Part shown: piece after piece, positions 8,572 through 16,948 of the stretch
Numbering within the stretch: the first letter of the stretch is position 1
Layout of the letters: the number at the start of each line of letters is the position of its first letter
Assembly (NCBI GenBank): GCA_964494805.1
Contig: CAZBST010000007.1
Location: 1 to 64,000, forward strand
Reading direction: 5' to 3'
Source: CAIYOL01 sp964494805
GTDB lineage: Bacteria > Planctomycetota > Phycisphaerae > Sedimentisphaerales > Anaerobacaceae
DNA length: 64,000 bases
Position numbers and translations under genes: made by a program
Notes under the pieces: model-generated
Told to the model about the DNA's origin: nothing
Database searches by the model: none
What the model saw: the letters and a program-made list of their open reading frames with translations, nothing else

Positions 8572-9309
8572 ATGAGCAAAACCAAATGCGATATCCGGAT
8601 AGGCACTTCCGGCTGGCACTACAGCGACTGGGCAGGGCGGTTTTATCCTGCCGATTTGTCGAAGAGCAAATGGCTCGAACACTATGCTGGCCATTTCAAC
8701 ACCGTCGAAATAAATAATACTTTCTACCATCAGCCGAAACCGCAAACTTTCAAAAACTGGCGCAAACAGGTCCCCAAAAACTTTCTCTTTGTCGTAAAGG
8801 CCAACCGGTTTATCACCCATATCAAGCGGCTGAAAGATGTGAAAGAGCCGCTTGAGCGGTTCTTTGAGGGCGTTCGACTGCTGAAGTCGAACCTCGGCCC
8901 GATTTTGTATCAACTGCCGCCGAGTATGCACAAAGACTTTGGCCGCTTGAATGGCTTTTTGAAACTCTTGCCTAAAAAACCAACTTCCGTTTTCGAATTC
9001 AGACATGAAAGCTGGTTTTCGCAGGATACTTATGAGCTGCTCGGTAATTTTAACACCGCCTTTTGCATCCACGATTTAATGGATGTCCCCCACGTAATTA
9101 CTTCTGATGTCCTCTATCTTCGCTTTCATGGCACAACCGGCAGGTATCGAGGCAACTACTCAAAACCTACCTTGCGTAATTGGGCAAAGTGGATTAAAGA
9201 TAATCTAAGAGGCAAAAAGGCCTTCTTCGCCTATTTCAATAACGATTACAACGCTTATGCTGTTAATAATGCAAAGGCGTTGAGGAAACAATTCAAAAAA
9301 TCAAAATGA
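8572..9309 (+). CDS. DUF72 (YecE-like) protein
   Basis: A 245-residue protein of the DUF72/YecE family, a TIM-barrel-like fold with no settled reaction. Signature stretches visible: IRIGTSGWHYSDW near the start, FNTVEINNTFYHQP, FVVKANRFITH, LGPILYQLPP, FEFRHESWF and YLRFHGT. The start at 8572 (MSKTKCDIRIG) matches the family N-terminus; an upstream in-frame ATG at 8533 would add 13 unconserved residues. Convergent with the P-loop gene 9 bases away. Confidence 0.9.
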   Translation: MSKTKCDIRIGTSGWHYSDWAGRFYPADLSKSKWLEHYAGHFNTVEINNTFYHQPKPQTFKNWRKQVPKNFLFVVKANRFITHIKRLKDVKEPLERFFEGVRLLKSNLGPILYQLPPSMHKDFGRLNGFLKLLPKKPTSVFEFRHESWFSQDTYELLGNFNTAFCIHDLMDVPHVITSDVLYLRFHGTTGRYRGNYSKPTLRNWAKWIKDNLRGKKAFFAYFNNDYNAYAVNNAKALRKQFKKSK

Positions 9310-9317
9310 CCAGCGAG

Positions 9318-10451
9318 CTACACTGTTTTCTTTTTATTGCATTTAATGCTTAGAGCCGTTGTGATGGCTCGTGGAGATGGTTTACAAGAACTAACTAAAA
9401 TATCCTTTAATCGGCTGATATCAGGGGCGCTGTTGAATACCGGGATATCTGTAAATTCCGACAGCTCTCTTATATGCAAAGGAGAGCTTGAGCATATACC
9501 CGATATGGCATCAGGAATTAAATCGAATTTTTCCTTCAACGTTCTCAGTCCTCCGATTGCACCGAAGGCGTCGTTGGCACAGAAAATCAGCCTGTGAATC
9601 CTCGATGTTACCTCTGGCGAGTTAAGTAGCATTGCAGTCTCGCGCTGGATGACCCCGTCGGCAAGCTCCACGACCCAGAAATTCTTTGGGTTATTCGCAT
9701 ACTTCAAATCGAGATGATTAAAAATACCCAGCAGCTCCTGCTTTGTCAGCAGATATGTCGATGGATACCCCAGATGTGTGAAATCGGCATAGCGATTGGC
9801 TCCGGCATCATTCATATGGAGAATATCTTTAAGACCGGCGGTCCCCGTAATCTTGGAAGCCCTCACATTGTGGCCGATGGACGTCAGCGCCCAGCAGCAG
9901 GCCGCCGCTGCCATGCTTTTACCGCTGTTCATCGAGGTCCCGCACACTAAAATCATTCGAGACCTCGGCTCTTTTTTTATCGTATTTCTGGGTTTTATAA
10001 GCGGAAAATCCCGCGTATTCAAAACATCGCCTTTTTCATCACAAACATACCCCAAAAGTATCACTTTTGTAGGGTCTTTTATCATTGAATTTTTTGTCTT
10101 AACAACGCCGACTATGCCCGAACGCGCCAGCAGACTCGCTTCCTCGGTCATCTGCTCGGGCACCAGGCCCTCGTAGAAATCCGGCGCATACCTGTTTCCG
10201 AAAACAAAGATTGCCTTTGTGCCGTCATGAATTATATGTATGCGTCCTGATGCGTTTTCCAGAGACGAATGTTGTCCGATACTATCGATTATTCCGTAAA
10301 CGAGGTCTCCTGCCTGCGGGGGTTTGTCGAAAAACCGGTGGTATTTGATTTGGCTCGGTTTTATCGTGAGCGCAGCGCTTGGGAAAATAAACCCTTTGCT
10401 TATTTTCTTAGTCGTTATTTTGCTCGTCGGCGATATTGGCAAAATCGTCAT
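9318..10451 (-). CDS. P-loop NTPase of unknown function
   Basis: A 377-residue protein with a Walker A motif GTSMNSGKS at 171-179, resembling the P loop of dethiobiotin synthetase/CobQ-type or DUF1611-type proteins. The N-terminal ~150 residues form a separate domain around GDLVYGIIDSIGQH and FVFGNRYAPDFYEGLVPE. ADGVIQRET around residue 265 may be the Walker B/effector region. No reaction can be assigned. The start overlaps the end of the DksA-like gene by 44 bases, but GAGGAG five bases before the ATG at 10451 supports it, so the two are probably translationally coupled. Confidence 0.65.
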   Translation of the reverse strand: MTILPISPTSKITTKKISKGFIFPSAALTIKPSQIKYHRFFDKPPQAGDLVYGIIDSIGQHSSLENASGRIHIIHDGTKAIFVFGNRYAPDFYEGLVPEQMTEEASLLARSGIVGVVKTKNSMIKDPTKVILLGYVCDEKGDVLNTRDFPLIKPRNTIKKEPRSRMILVCGTSMNSGKSMAAAACCWALTSIGHNVRASKITGTAGLKDILHMNDAGANRYADFTHLGYPSTYLLTKQELLGIFNHLDLKYANNPKNFWVVELADGVIQRETAMLLNSPEVTSRIHRLIFCANDAFGAIGGLRTLKEKFDLIPDAISGICSSSPLHIRELSEFTDIPVFNSAPDISRLKDILVSSCKPSPRAITTALSIKCNKKKTV

Positions 10452-10920
10452 CTTGCTCCTCGCTGATTCGGCCGTAACCTGATTCTCGCCGGGGTTCTTC
10501 TCTGGAGAGAAGCCCTTTTTCAGCCAAACTCGCGCACTTTACGCAATATCGGGCCCATGGAATCGCTTTTAATCGGGCCTTCGGGATATTATGCCCCCCT
10601 CCACCCTCACAAATCCCGTATATTTTGTTTTCCACCCGCTCGAGCGCATCATCGATTTCCTGAAGGAGTTTCCGTTCACTACCCACAAGCCCCAAAGTAT
10701 TTTCCAGCTCGAAAGTATCGCTTCCTGCATCGGCCAGATGAATGGGCATATTTGACAGGTCGCTCCTCTGCTTGCGCAGCGTCTCGTCTTCCATATGAGT
10801 TACGTTGTCAAGTATTTCGTTTCGTTTTGCCAGCAGCAATGCTTTGAATTTTTCCATTTCGGCTGCTGTCAGGTTGGTTTTACCTTTTCGTCTTTTCTCC
10901 ATAGTAGTTTCACTGTCCAC
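10408..10920 (-). CDS. DksA/TraR-family zinc-finger protein (degenerate finger)
   Basis: A 170-residue protein: basic N-terminus, coiled-coil region (~20-100) with the PVC-type DksA stretch NMPIHLADAGSDTFELE, then a C-terminal finger. In DksA the finger is CxxC-x17-CxxC; here the first half reads CEGGGGHNI, so the second Cys is missing while YCVKC is intact. His in GGHN might substitute as ligand. The acidic tail (EEQDDDFANIADEQNND) is unusual. DksA-like proteins bind the RNA polymerase secondary channel. Start is GTG at 10920 or ATG at 10902; neither has a clear ribosome binding site. Confidence 0.8.
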   Translation of the reverse strand: MDSETTMEKRRKGKTNLTAAEMEKFKALLLAKRNEILDNVTHMEDETLRKQRSDLSNMPIHLADAGSDTFELENTLGLVGSERKLLQEIDDALERVENKIYGICEGGGGHNIPKARLKAIPWARYCVKCASLAEKGLLSREEPRRESGYGRISEEQDDDFANIADEQNND

Positions 10921-11386
10921 AAGTAAATTATATCAGCTCTTTTTGGCGTAACTTTCACAGATAAAAGTCATCGCTCAAGGAATGTTCATAAGCTCCTCAC
11001 AAAAACCCGTTTTAGCGGCCGAATGTTCTCCCGACCATTGCGGCATCGATGTTTTTTTGCTGAAAACGTCCGAAGCGGCCTTTTTCAGCTTTTTGCAGGC
11101 CATTCTGACTCTTTTCTGCGACCCGTTTTTGCGCTCATTTTCTGTCCTGATTTTCATAGGTGTTGACTATTTAGTCAAAACCGGCCAAATGGTCAAGGAA
11201 AAAAATTGACTTTCATTAGGAAATTATTATCGTTATTTTAGTCTTGAAACAAGGCCGATAGCGGACGTCGTAACCGGCTGGTAGATTCCGACGTTTGGAG
11301 TTAGTGGCCGAGGCGTGAACAAGGTTTGACATAATTTGTTAATCAACTGATTTTATAAAGTAAAATTAAAATAGAAGGAGTGTCAG
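10921..11386. other. intergenic region with leader of pdaD
   Basis: 466 bases without a convincing gene. Short overlapping ORFs on both strands (10975-11157 minus, 10982-11209 plus) are antisense to each other, lack ribosome binding sites and resemble nothing. The right part is the leader of the pdaD-speB operon: a consensus -35 TTGACA at 11326-11331 followed by AT-rich sequence, though no good -10 at 17 bases spacing, and a strong ribosome binding site GAAGGAG at 11374-11380, six bases before the pdaD ATG. Confidence 0.45.
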
Positions 11387-11938
11387 ATGAACAATCCTGT
11401 CCCTACACAAATATTTTTGACCAAAGGAGTCGGACAGCATAAATACCAACTGAAATCCTTCGAGGCGGCGTTGAGAGGAGCCGGAGTAGCCCAGCAGAAT
11501 TTAGTTCAGGTATCGTCGATTCTGCCACCGAGATGCAAAATGATAAGCTTGGAGAATGGACTGAAAAAACTGATTCCGGGACAAATATCCTATTGTGTAA
11601 TGGCACGAGCCGATACAAACGAGCATGGCCGATTAATAGCTTCTTCGATTGGAGTCGCACTGCCGAAAGATGAAGACCAGTGGGGATACCTCAGCGAGGT
11701 GCACGGCCACGGTATGAACAGCCAGCAGGCAGGAGATTTGGCTGAAGACCTCGCCGCAGGTATGCTGGGGACAACTTTTGGTCTGGAGCTTGACCCCGAC
11801 AAGGCCTGGTCGGAAAAAGAGCAGGCATACAGGTCCAGCGGACTGTTTGTTAAGACCACCAATATTACACAAACCGCCAAAGGCATGGAAGGTCTTTGGA
11901 CTACCACAGTAGCAATAGCAATGTTTCTGTTTGATTGA
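11387..11938 (+). CDS. pdaD: pyruvoyl-dependent arginine decarboxylase
   Basis: A 183-residue homologue of the archaeal-type pyruvoyl arginine decarboxylase, which converts arginine to agmatine without PLP. The proenzyme self-cleaves between two serines; QVSSILPP places them at Ser43-Ser44, Ser44 becoming the pyruvoyl group. Other family stretches: PGQISYCVMARADTNE, SSIGVALPKDE, HGHGMN and the C-terminal TQTAKGMEGLWTTTVAIA. The strong GAAGGAG ribosome binding site supports the start. Followed directly by agmatinase, so the pair makes putrescine. The length is as expected for the family. Confidence 0.93.
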   Translation: MNNPVPTQIFLTKGVGQHKYQLKSFEAALRGAGVAQQNLVQVSSILPPRCKMISLENGLKKLIPGQISYCVMARADTNEHGRLIASSIGVALPKDEDQWGYLSEVHGHGMNSQQAGDLAEDLAAGMLGTTFGLELDPDKAWSEKEQAYRSSGLFVKTTNITQTAKGMEGLWTTTVAIAMFLFD

Positions 11939-11958
11939 ACACGTCGATAGGATTCACT

Positions 11959-12822
11959 ATGAAAGAAACAATTAACTTTGGGTTCCTGCCCGAAGAATAT
12001 TCCAATCCGGAGGACGCCGGCATAGTTATCATTCCCGTCGCATACGACGGAACAAGCACCTGGCTCAAAGGTGCAGACAAAGGACCGGCAGCGATACTTG
12101 AGGCCTCTGCTAATATGGAGCTTTACGATATAGAGACTGATTCAGAGGTCTACAAAAAAGGTATATTTACCGAAGAGACCATAGGCGGAGAAATCTCCAC
12201 TAATGAGATGATTGAAGTAGTTACGCAAACCACGAAGTATTATCTTGAAAAAAACAAGTTCACGGTGGTCATAGGCGGAGAGCACTCGGTCAGCATCGGC
12301 TCAATTAAAGCTTATGCGGAACATCACAAAAAACTTACTGTTTTGCAGCTGGACGCTCACTCCGATTTAAGAGACCAATACAACGGCTCAAAGTATAACC
12401 ACGCCTGCGTTATGGCCCGCGTTAAAGAGCTTTGCCCGGTTGTTCAGGTCGGCATCAGAAGCATGGATTACTCCGAGAAAAAATCCATAGACTCAGCCAG
12501 GATGTTTTTCGCAAAGGATATATACGATAGCACCGACTGGATTAAGAAAGTTATCTCCAAGCTCTCCGATAACGTGTACATAACAATCGACCTCGATGTA
12601 TTCGACCCTTCTATAATGCCTTCTACCGGCACTCCTGAGCCGGGCGGACTACTCTGGTACGATGTGCTGGCTTTATTGAAGGCGGTTGCCAGCAAGAAAA
12701 ATATCGTCGGCTTCGACGCCGTCGAGCTATGCCCCGGCGAAGAGAACAAGGCCCCGGACTTTCTCGCCGCCAAGCTCATCTACAAACTGCTAAGCTATAA
12801 GTTTGAGCTTGACAATAAATAA
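11959..12822 (+). CDS. speB: agmatinase
   Basis: A 287-residue ureohydrolase that hydrolyses agmatine to putrescine and urea with two Mn ions. Metal-ligand motifs are all present: GGEHSVSIG, DAHSDLR and TIDLDVFDPS, plus the family signature GTPEPGGL. The start chosen is ATG at 11959, with AGGA just upstream; an upstream TTG at 11935 would overlap pdaD and add eight residues. Co-transcribed with pdaD (20-base spacing). Spermidine synthesis may follow elsewhere, since the spermidine-synthase-like domain upstream at 4446-8276 is membrane-embedded. Confidence 0.92.
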   Translation: MKETINFGFLPEEYSNPEDAGIVIIPVAYDGTSTWLKGADKGPAAILEASANMELYDIETDSEVYKKGIFTEETIGGEISTNEMIEVVTQTTKYYLEKNKFTVVIGGEHSVSIGSIKAYAEHHKKLTVLQLDAHSDLRDQYNGSKYNHACVMARVKELCPVVQVGIRSMDYSEKKSIDSARMFFAKDIYDSTDWIKKVISKLSDNVYITIDLDVFDPSIMPSTGTPEPGGLLWYDVLALLKAVASKKNIVGFDAVELCPGEENKAPDFLAAKLIYKLLSYKFELDNK

Positions 12823-12836
12823 CATCCTAATTGGTG

Positions 12837-13715
12837 TTATGAAATAACTCGCAGCTCCTTTTTGATTGCATACCGTTGCACGGATTCGATTTCTTCGAAT
12901 GTCGGCCTTCTGTTTATTTTAGGGTGTGCTCCAGCTTTAAAGCAGGGACGGTATTGGTCCATCACGTTTATGGCTGTTTTAGGGCTGATCTGCTCTGCTA
13001 AAAAATCTATAGTCTCGAAACTGCCCGCCAAATTCTCCGGCAAAACCAGATGCCTTACTAAAAGGCCGCGCGTAGCCAGCCCTTTTTCTAACTGCAAGTC
13101 GCCGACCTGACGGTGCATCTCTTTGACGGCCTCGCGGTTGGTCTGCGGATAATCTGCTGCGTCCGAAAGCTGCTTGGCAGCCACAGAATCGGAATATTTC
13201 ATATCCGGCATATAAATATCCATAAAGCCGTCGAGCATCTTTAATGTTTCAACCGAATCGTATCCACCACTGTTATAAACCGTCGGCAAAGTTAGCCCTT
13301 TCTTTCTGGCCAACTCAAGAGCAGCCGCGATAGCAGGAGCGACGTGGGTAGGCGTAACGAAATTGATATTGCTGCAGCCGATATTTTGCAATTCAAGCAT
13401 AGATTCAGCTAATTCTTCGATTGTTACCTCCCGGCCGTTGCGGTGATGGCTGATATCGAAGTTTTGACAGAAGACACAGCCGAGGTTACAACCGGCGAAA
13501 AATATCGTGCCGGAACCGCCATAGCCGACGAGGACGCTTTCCTCGCCGAAGTGCGGGCCGACGGAACTAACCAAAGGCATCTCGCCGATTCCGCAAAAAC
13601 CGATTTGCCCTTTGCCGCGCTTAACTTTGCACCTCCGCGGACAGAGGACGCAGGGATTCATCAAATCCCACAGTGATTTACTAACCGGCCCCAAATTAGC
13701 TGGTAAAGGTGTCAT
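12837..13715 (-). CDS. PflA/PflX-like radical SAM protein (COG1313 type)
   Basis: A 292-residue radical SAM protein. The cluster motif is GCNLGCVFCQNFDISH (CxxxCxxC), preceded by an N-terminal CVLCPRRC pair and CGIG as in PflX-like activases. GGYDS and IYMPDMKYSD follow the usual pattern. The target glycyl-radical enzyme or other substrate is unknown, and no glycyl radical enzyme is in the window. Convergent with speB 15 bases away; 3 bases downstream of sixA, so probably co-transcribed with it. Confidence 0.85.
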   Translation of the reverse strand: MTPLPANLGPVSKSLWDLMNPCVLCPRRCKVKRGKGQIGFCGIGEMPLVSSVGPHFGEESVLVGYGGSGTIFFAGCNLGCVFCQNFDISHHRNGREVTIEELAESMLELQNIGCSNINFVTPTHVAPAIAAALELARKKGLTLPTVYNSGGYDSVETLKMLDGFMDIYMPDMKYSDSVAAKQLSDAADYPQTNREAVKEMHRQVGDLQLEKGLATRGLLVRHLVLPENLAGSFETIDFLAEQISPKTAINVMDQYRPCFKAGAHPKINRRPTFEEIESVQRYAIKKELRVIS

Positions 13716-13718
13716 ACG

Positions 13719-14180
13719 CTAAACAATAAGTTCCGGTATTACTACCCAATCGATTTGCCATTGATTTTCTTCGGAATAGTTTAGACAAACAATACCGCCG
13801 TTTTTGAACGTTACTGTATTTGCCGATTCGGCCCCGGCTAAAAGAAGCGATGCTAATTTGCTCAAAAAGGGCAGATGTCCGACGACCATAATACTGCCTT
13901 CGGCTGAAACAATCTTATCCTTAAAGGCCTTAACGTCGTCATTCGGCCCAAGACCATCGTGGGTAGTTAATGTTTTTACCTTGATAACTTTGGCTAAGAT
14001 TTCCGCTGTCTGAACAGAGCGTTTCTTTCCGCTGTGCCAAAGATAATCGACACACAGGTTCATAGGTTTTATGAACACGGCGACTTTTTCAATTTCACTG
14101 CGTCCCTCTTCTGTCAGCGGCCGCTGCGGGTCAACCTGCTCTGAGGCAGCTTTTGCATGCTGAACGAGGTATAGTTTCAT
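13719..14180 (-). CDS. sixA: phosphohistidine phosphatase SixA
   Basis: A 153-residue histidine phosphatase of the short SixA type. The catalytic motif is LVQHAKA (RHG-type with Gln-His in place of Arg-His, as often in SixA) near the N-terminus; VVGHLPFLSKLASLLL holds the second His. SixA removes phosphate from phosphohistidine proteins such as HPt domains. The usual length is 150-165 residues. The gene precedes the PflA-like gene by 3 bases on the same strand. Confidence 0.87.
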   Translation of the reverse strand: MKLYLVQHAKAASEQVDPQRPLTEEGRSEIEKVAVFIKPMNLCVDYLWHSGKKRSVQTAEILAKVIKVKTLTTHDGLGPNDDVKAFKDKIVSAEGSIMVVGHLPFLSKLASLLLAGAESANTVTFKNGGIVCLNYSEENQWQIDWVVIPELIV

Positions 14181-14237
14181 TCTTAATCTCCTTCTGGAAA
14201 AGTTTATTCAGAATTATTATAACGCAACTTTCGAAAT

Positions 14238-14714
14238 TGGGTTTGTTTGGGTTTGTTTTTGAGCTTGGCCATTTTAAGTTTTTGGTTATTAGTCATTGTC
14301 ATTACTACACTTACAAGCATTTTGGGTATTTCTAAAATTGGGTTTGTTTTGAACGGTTAACCGTTTTAACTCTTTCATATTCCATTGTTGATAGAGAGTC
14401 TCCGATGGGGTTTCCGTCTGTCTTACAAACGGCCAAACTCCACTCCAAGATATAAACTATTAAGTCGTTTCTGACCCGAGCCTGCTGGACCTGAGACCAT
14501 CGCCCTGCTGGGCGATAAAGGACAGAATTCGTCCCTTCTATAATTGGACGGACTTGCGCGAATGATGCGAAAATTGTTCAAGATTTTAGATGCTTGATTC
14601 TCGTAACTCAATATGGGAAAAGGAGTAAAAAAATTTTTGAGAAAATGGGTTTTTGCTATTAACTACCTGCGCTTTTGACTGATTTTTTCCAACACCCTCC
14701 GGAAACACGACGCA
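14238..14714 (+). repeat. ~480-bp dispersed intergenic repeat, copy 1
   Basis: Noncoding between sixA and the SPASM maturase. It aligns in inverted orientation with 60450-60925. Matching blocks come in the same order in both: TTTCTAAAATTGGGTT (14329 on), TTGGACGGACTTGCGCG (14543-14560), CTCGTAACTCA followed by AAAAGGAGTAAAAAAAT (14599-14634), and CTGCGCTTTTGACTGATTTTT (14667-14690). It also contains a perfect hairpin ATCGCCC-TGCT-GGGCGAT (14499-14516) and a palindrome AACGGTTAACCGTT near 14354. No ORF is shared between the copies. Function is unknown; it could be a structured RNA or a MITE-like element. Confidence 0.7.
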
Positions 14715-16073
14715 TTATCTCTGACCACGATTTGCCACCGCTTTCCCTCTCATATCGATATGCATTTCCAAGAACTCATTCAGATTTCCTTTCGCAACGT
14801 GGCAGGTATCATGCACCTCCCCCAACAGTTCCTCTTTCATTTTCAAGTATGGGCACCCTCCGTCGCAAACAGGAAAAAGAAGGCATTGATTACACTTGGG
14901 ACTATCCAAATAATCATTCCCTTTCAGGAATTCCACCAACAGATCCTCATTCTCAATTACGTCCCCCTCATTATTCACATTGCCAATGGCCATTTGCTTA
15001 ACACCTAACAAACTCAGGCACTTATACAATTCACCATGTGGACCGACTACATAACTGTTTGTGTGACGCGCCATACAACTGTTGTGGTTAATGGTGGGAT
15101 AAAAGCTATCGCTATAAATTCCATGCCCGGCATATTGGTCAACAAAGAATTTAGCCCTTTCGTGTCTCTCCAAACTGCAGGATTCAACCGAACTACATGA
15201 AAAGGAGTAGTTGTCGATGAAACCAGTATAAACACGGATGTTTCCCCCGCCAAATCTGTCATAAAGGTATTTATGCGCTGTGTGGTATTCATCCACATTT
15301 TCACTATCAACGTTCACGCGAATTGCAACTCCAACTTTATCATTCAGTTGTATCAGCGTTTCAATGTTTTTCATTATGGTTTGGAAAGTCCCCTTCTTGT
15401 TATGAAGTGGTCTCCTTCTGTTATGAGTTTCCTCTAGGCCGTCAATTGTTATTTGATAGAACGTAACACCTAAATCACCCAACACGCGGATTGTGCCGCT
15501 GTTCAATAGATATCCATTTGTGACTACATGAGATTCGAGAGGTATATTCATCTCCTCTTTCACTTTTTGACAAAATGATTTCATCCGGTCAAGTGCCAGT
15601 AGCGGCTCTCCCCCGAACCACGTTATTCTCAGAAGTTTTGCACCTCGCTTCAGCAGCTTAACAAAGTTGACAAGATTGTTCTCGGTTTTCTCAGTCATTA
15701 CATATTCCGGCCGCTTTTGCTGAAAACAGTAGGAGCACTTGAAATTACACGCCAGGGTGGGAGCGATAGTCAGGTCAAAGATGTCCCCGGATAACCTATT
15801 CTGCAGCACTTCAAGTTTCTTTTTGTTTATCGCGGTGCTGTCTTTGTGTACCAATATCTGTGCATCAATCAATTCATCAGAATTTGAATAGTGACACACC
15901 TCTTCAGGGTTATCCTTGAGGTTTATTAGTTCCTCGTAATTCTCATGATCAAGAATGATCAAAGCGCCGGATACAGAATTGTACAGTATCCATCTGTTCA
16001 TTTTCTTTGACCAGGAGAGATAATTATATCTTGACCATTTCATACTGTACGGCTTTGCTTTGTCATAATGCAC
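14715..16073 (-). CDS. radical SAM/SPASM peptide maturase
   Basis: A 452-residue radical SAM enzyme with a C-terminal SPASM domain. Cluster motif C109-x3-C113-x2-C116 (ACNFKCSYCFQQ), then TWFGGEPLL and ITIDG. The SPASM cysteines follow the full pattern: C-x13-GELYKC, then CNQCLLFPVCDGGC (CxxC-x5-C-x3-C), then a last Cys in HDTC. The N-terminal ~90 residues (YLSWSKKMNRWILYNSVSG) look like a precursor-recognition region. Such enzymes install thioether or C-C bonds in ribosomal peptides. A Cys-rich peptide gene lies 74 bases upstream on the same strand. Start: GTG at 16073; ATG at 16043 is possible. Confidence 0.87.
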   Translation of the reverse strand: MHYDKAKPYSMKWSRYNYLSWSKKMNRWILYNSVSGALIILDHENYEELINLKDNPEEVCHYSNSDELIDAQILVHKDSTAINKKKLEVLQNRLSGDIFDLTIAPTLACNFKCSYCFQQKRPEYVMTEKTENNLVNFVKLLKRGAKLLRITWFGGEPLLALDRMKSFCQKVKEEMNIPLESHVVTNGYLLNSGTIRVLGDLGVTFYQITIDGLEETHNRRRPLHNKKGTFQTIMKNIETLIQLNDKVGVAIRVNVDSENVDEYHTAHKYLYDRFGGGNIRVYTGFIDNYSFSCSSVESCSLERHERAKFFVDQYAGHGIYSDSFYPTINHNSCMARHTNSYVVGPHGELYKCLSLLGVKQMAIGNVNNEGDVIENEDLLVEFLKGNDYLDSPKCNQCLLFPVCDGGCPYLKMKEELLGEVHDTCHVAKGNLNEFLEMHIDMRGKAVANRGQR

Positions 16074-16147
16074 CTGTATTGCTCACTATAACGTCATCGC
16101 AAGGAAAGATCGTTCCCTTCCCCTCTTGCCGATATCAATGAGTGTCT

Positions 16148-16351
16148 CTAACATGGCCCACCAAACGACGGACACTGAGTGAGTTTGGGACAAAGTAACC
16201 CGATACAAGTGATACATACTATGGCAGGCAAACACTTTACAGTTTTCAGCTTGAGCTGCTTGTCCTCTTCTTTGGCTGTTATGGTGATCCGCTTTCTCGA
16301 TTTCTTTGTCCCCGCTTCAATCCAATTAAACTTGATGTCCTTCTTTTTCAT
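16148..16351 (-). CDS. candidate RiPP precursor, six-cysteine core
   Basis: A 67-residue peptide. The first ~37 residues are lysine-rich and charged (leader-like). The C-terminal 28 hold Cys at 40, 46, 49, 54, 60 and 67, with hydrophobic residues between and a PSFGGPC end. The ATG at 16351 is chosen because GGAGG lies five bases before it; the ORF could extend four codons upstream. It sits directly before the SPASM maturase, the usual precursor-maturase order. The layout recalls ranthipeptide/SCIFF-type precursors, but the spacing (5,2,4,5,6) matches no family I recognise. No transporter or protease gene is adjacent. Confidence 0.7.
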   Translation of the reverse strand: MKKKDIKFNWIEAGTKKSRKRITITAKEEDKQLKLKTVKCLPAIVCITCIGLLCPKLTQCPSFGGPC

Positions 16352-16920
16352 AATGACCTCCATTGGGTTATTGTCATGTCAACGATATTTCTCCGCAGCA
16401 AGTATGGTGAAACCACCTTTCAGCTGATAGTAATGTGCTTTCCTGCAAAACAGCCCTCTACGCACCATAACTTGCACAGTCCACTTCGCTGGAGCCGAAC
16501 AATTATTATACAGTCTGTATAAACCGAATCAAAGACATTTTCCGGACGGCAACGTTGACGGACAAAGATGTTATTCCCCGCATCTTCCGACCTTAAAATT
16601 ATGTTCCCTTTTCAGTTAACTATAAATTCTCACCAAGAGCATGTCAACTATCAAAGCAAAACAACACCTCTCTCGAACTAAGGTACGGTTAAGTGAATTA
16701 GCGAATTAGTGAATTAAGAATAGAGGTATTTAAAGCATTGTTCGCAGTCTCCTAAAGAGTTTCCATTTCGAGAACAGGCTCCCCCCGCTGCCCCTGCCGT
16801 TTTACTTCGCAAAACTAAGCAACAGGGGCAAGACGCGGGGGCGACGGCGGAGCGTCGCCTCTATAATTAGTAAGTATACGGGTGAAACAATATCCGAGCA
16901 GAAGGCAGCGGCAGCAAAAT
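16352..16920. other. noncoding region upstream of the RiPP precursor
   Basis: About 570 bases without a supported gene. It must contain the precursor promoter (minus strand), but no good -35/-10 pair is evident. Around 16785-16850 there is a GC-rich stretch with an imperfect inverted repeat (GCCCCTG with CAGGGGC) resembling the hairpin repeats near 58557. Confidence 0.4.
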
Positions 16921-16948
16921 AAATAACCCCCCAATGTAAAATTGGGGG
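16921..16948 (-). terminator. intrinsic terminator of the acyltransferase-ACP-ligase gene
   Basis: Perfect 8-bp stem CCCCCAAT (16928-16935) and ATTGGGGG (16941-16948), five-base loop. Read on the minus strand it is followed by a T-rich stretch (TTATTTATTTT) and directly abuts the stop codon at 16949-16951. Confidence 0.75.

Noticed and set aside
10975..11209. Two overlapping antisense ORFs upstream of pdaD
   Set aside because: No ribosome binding sites, no recognisable features, and each is the shadow of the other.
11215..11245. TTGACT...TATTAT as a promoter for pdaD
   Set aside because: Spacing between the two words is 13 bases, too short, and it lies far from the gene.
16179..16427. Plus-strand ORF over the RiPP precursor
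   Set aside because: Antisense to the precursor, which has the better ribosome binding site and gene context.
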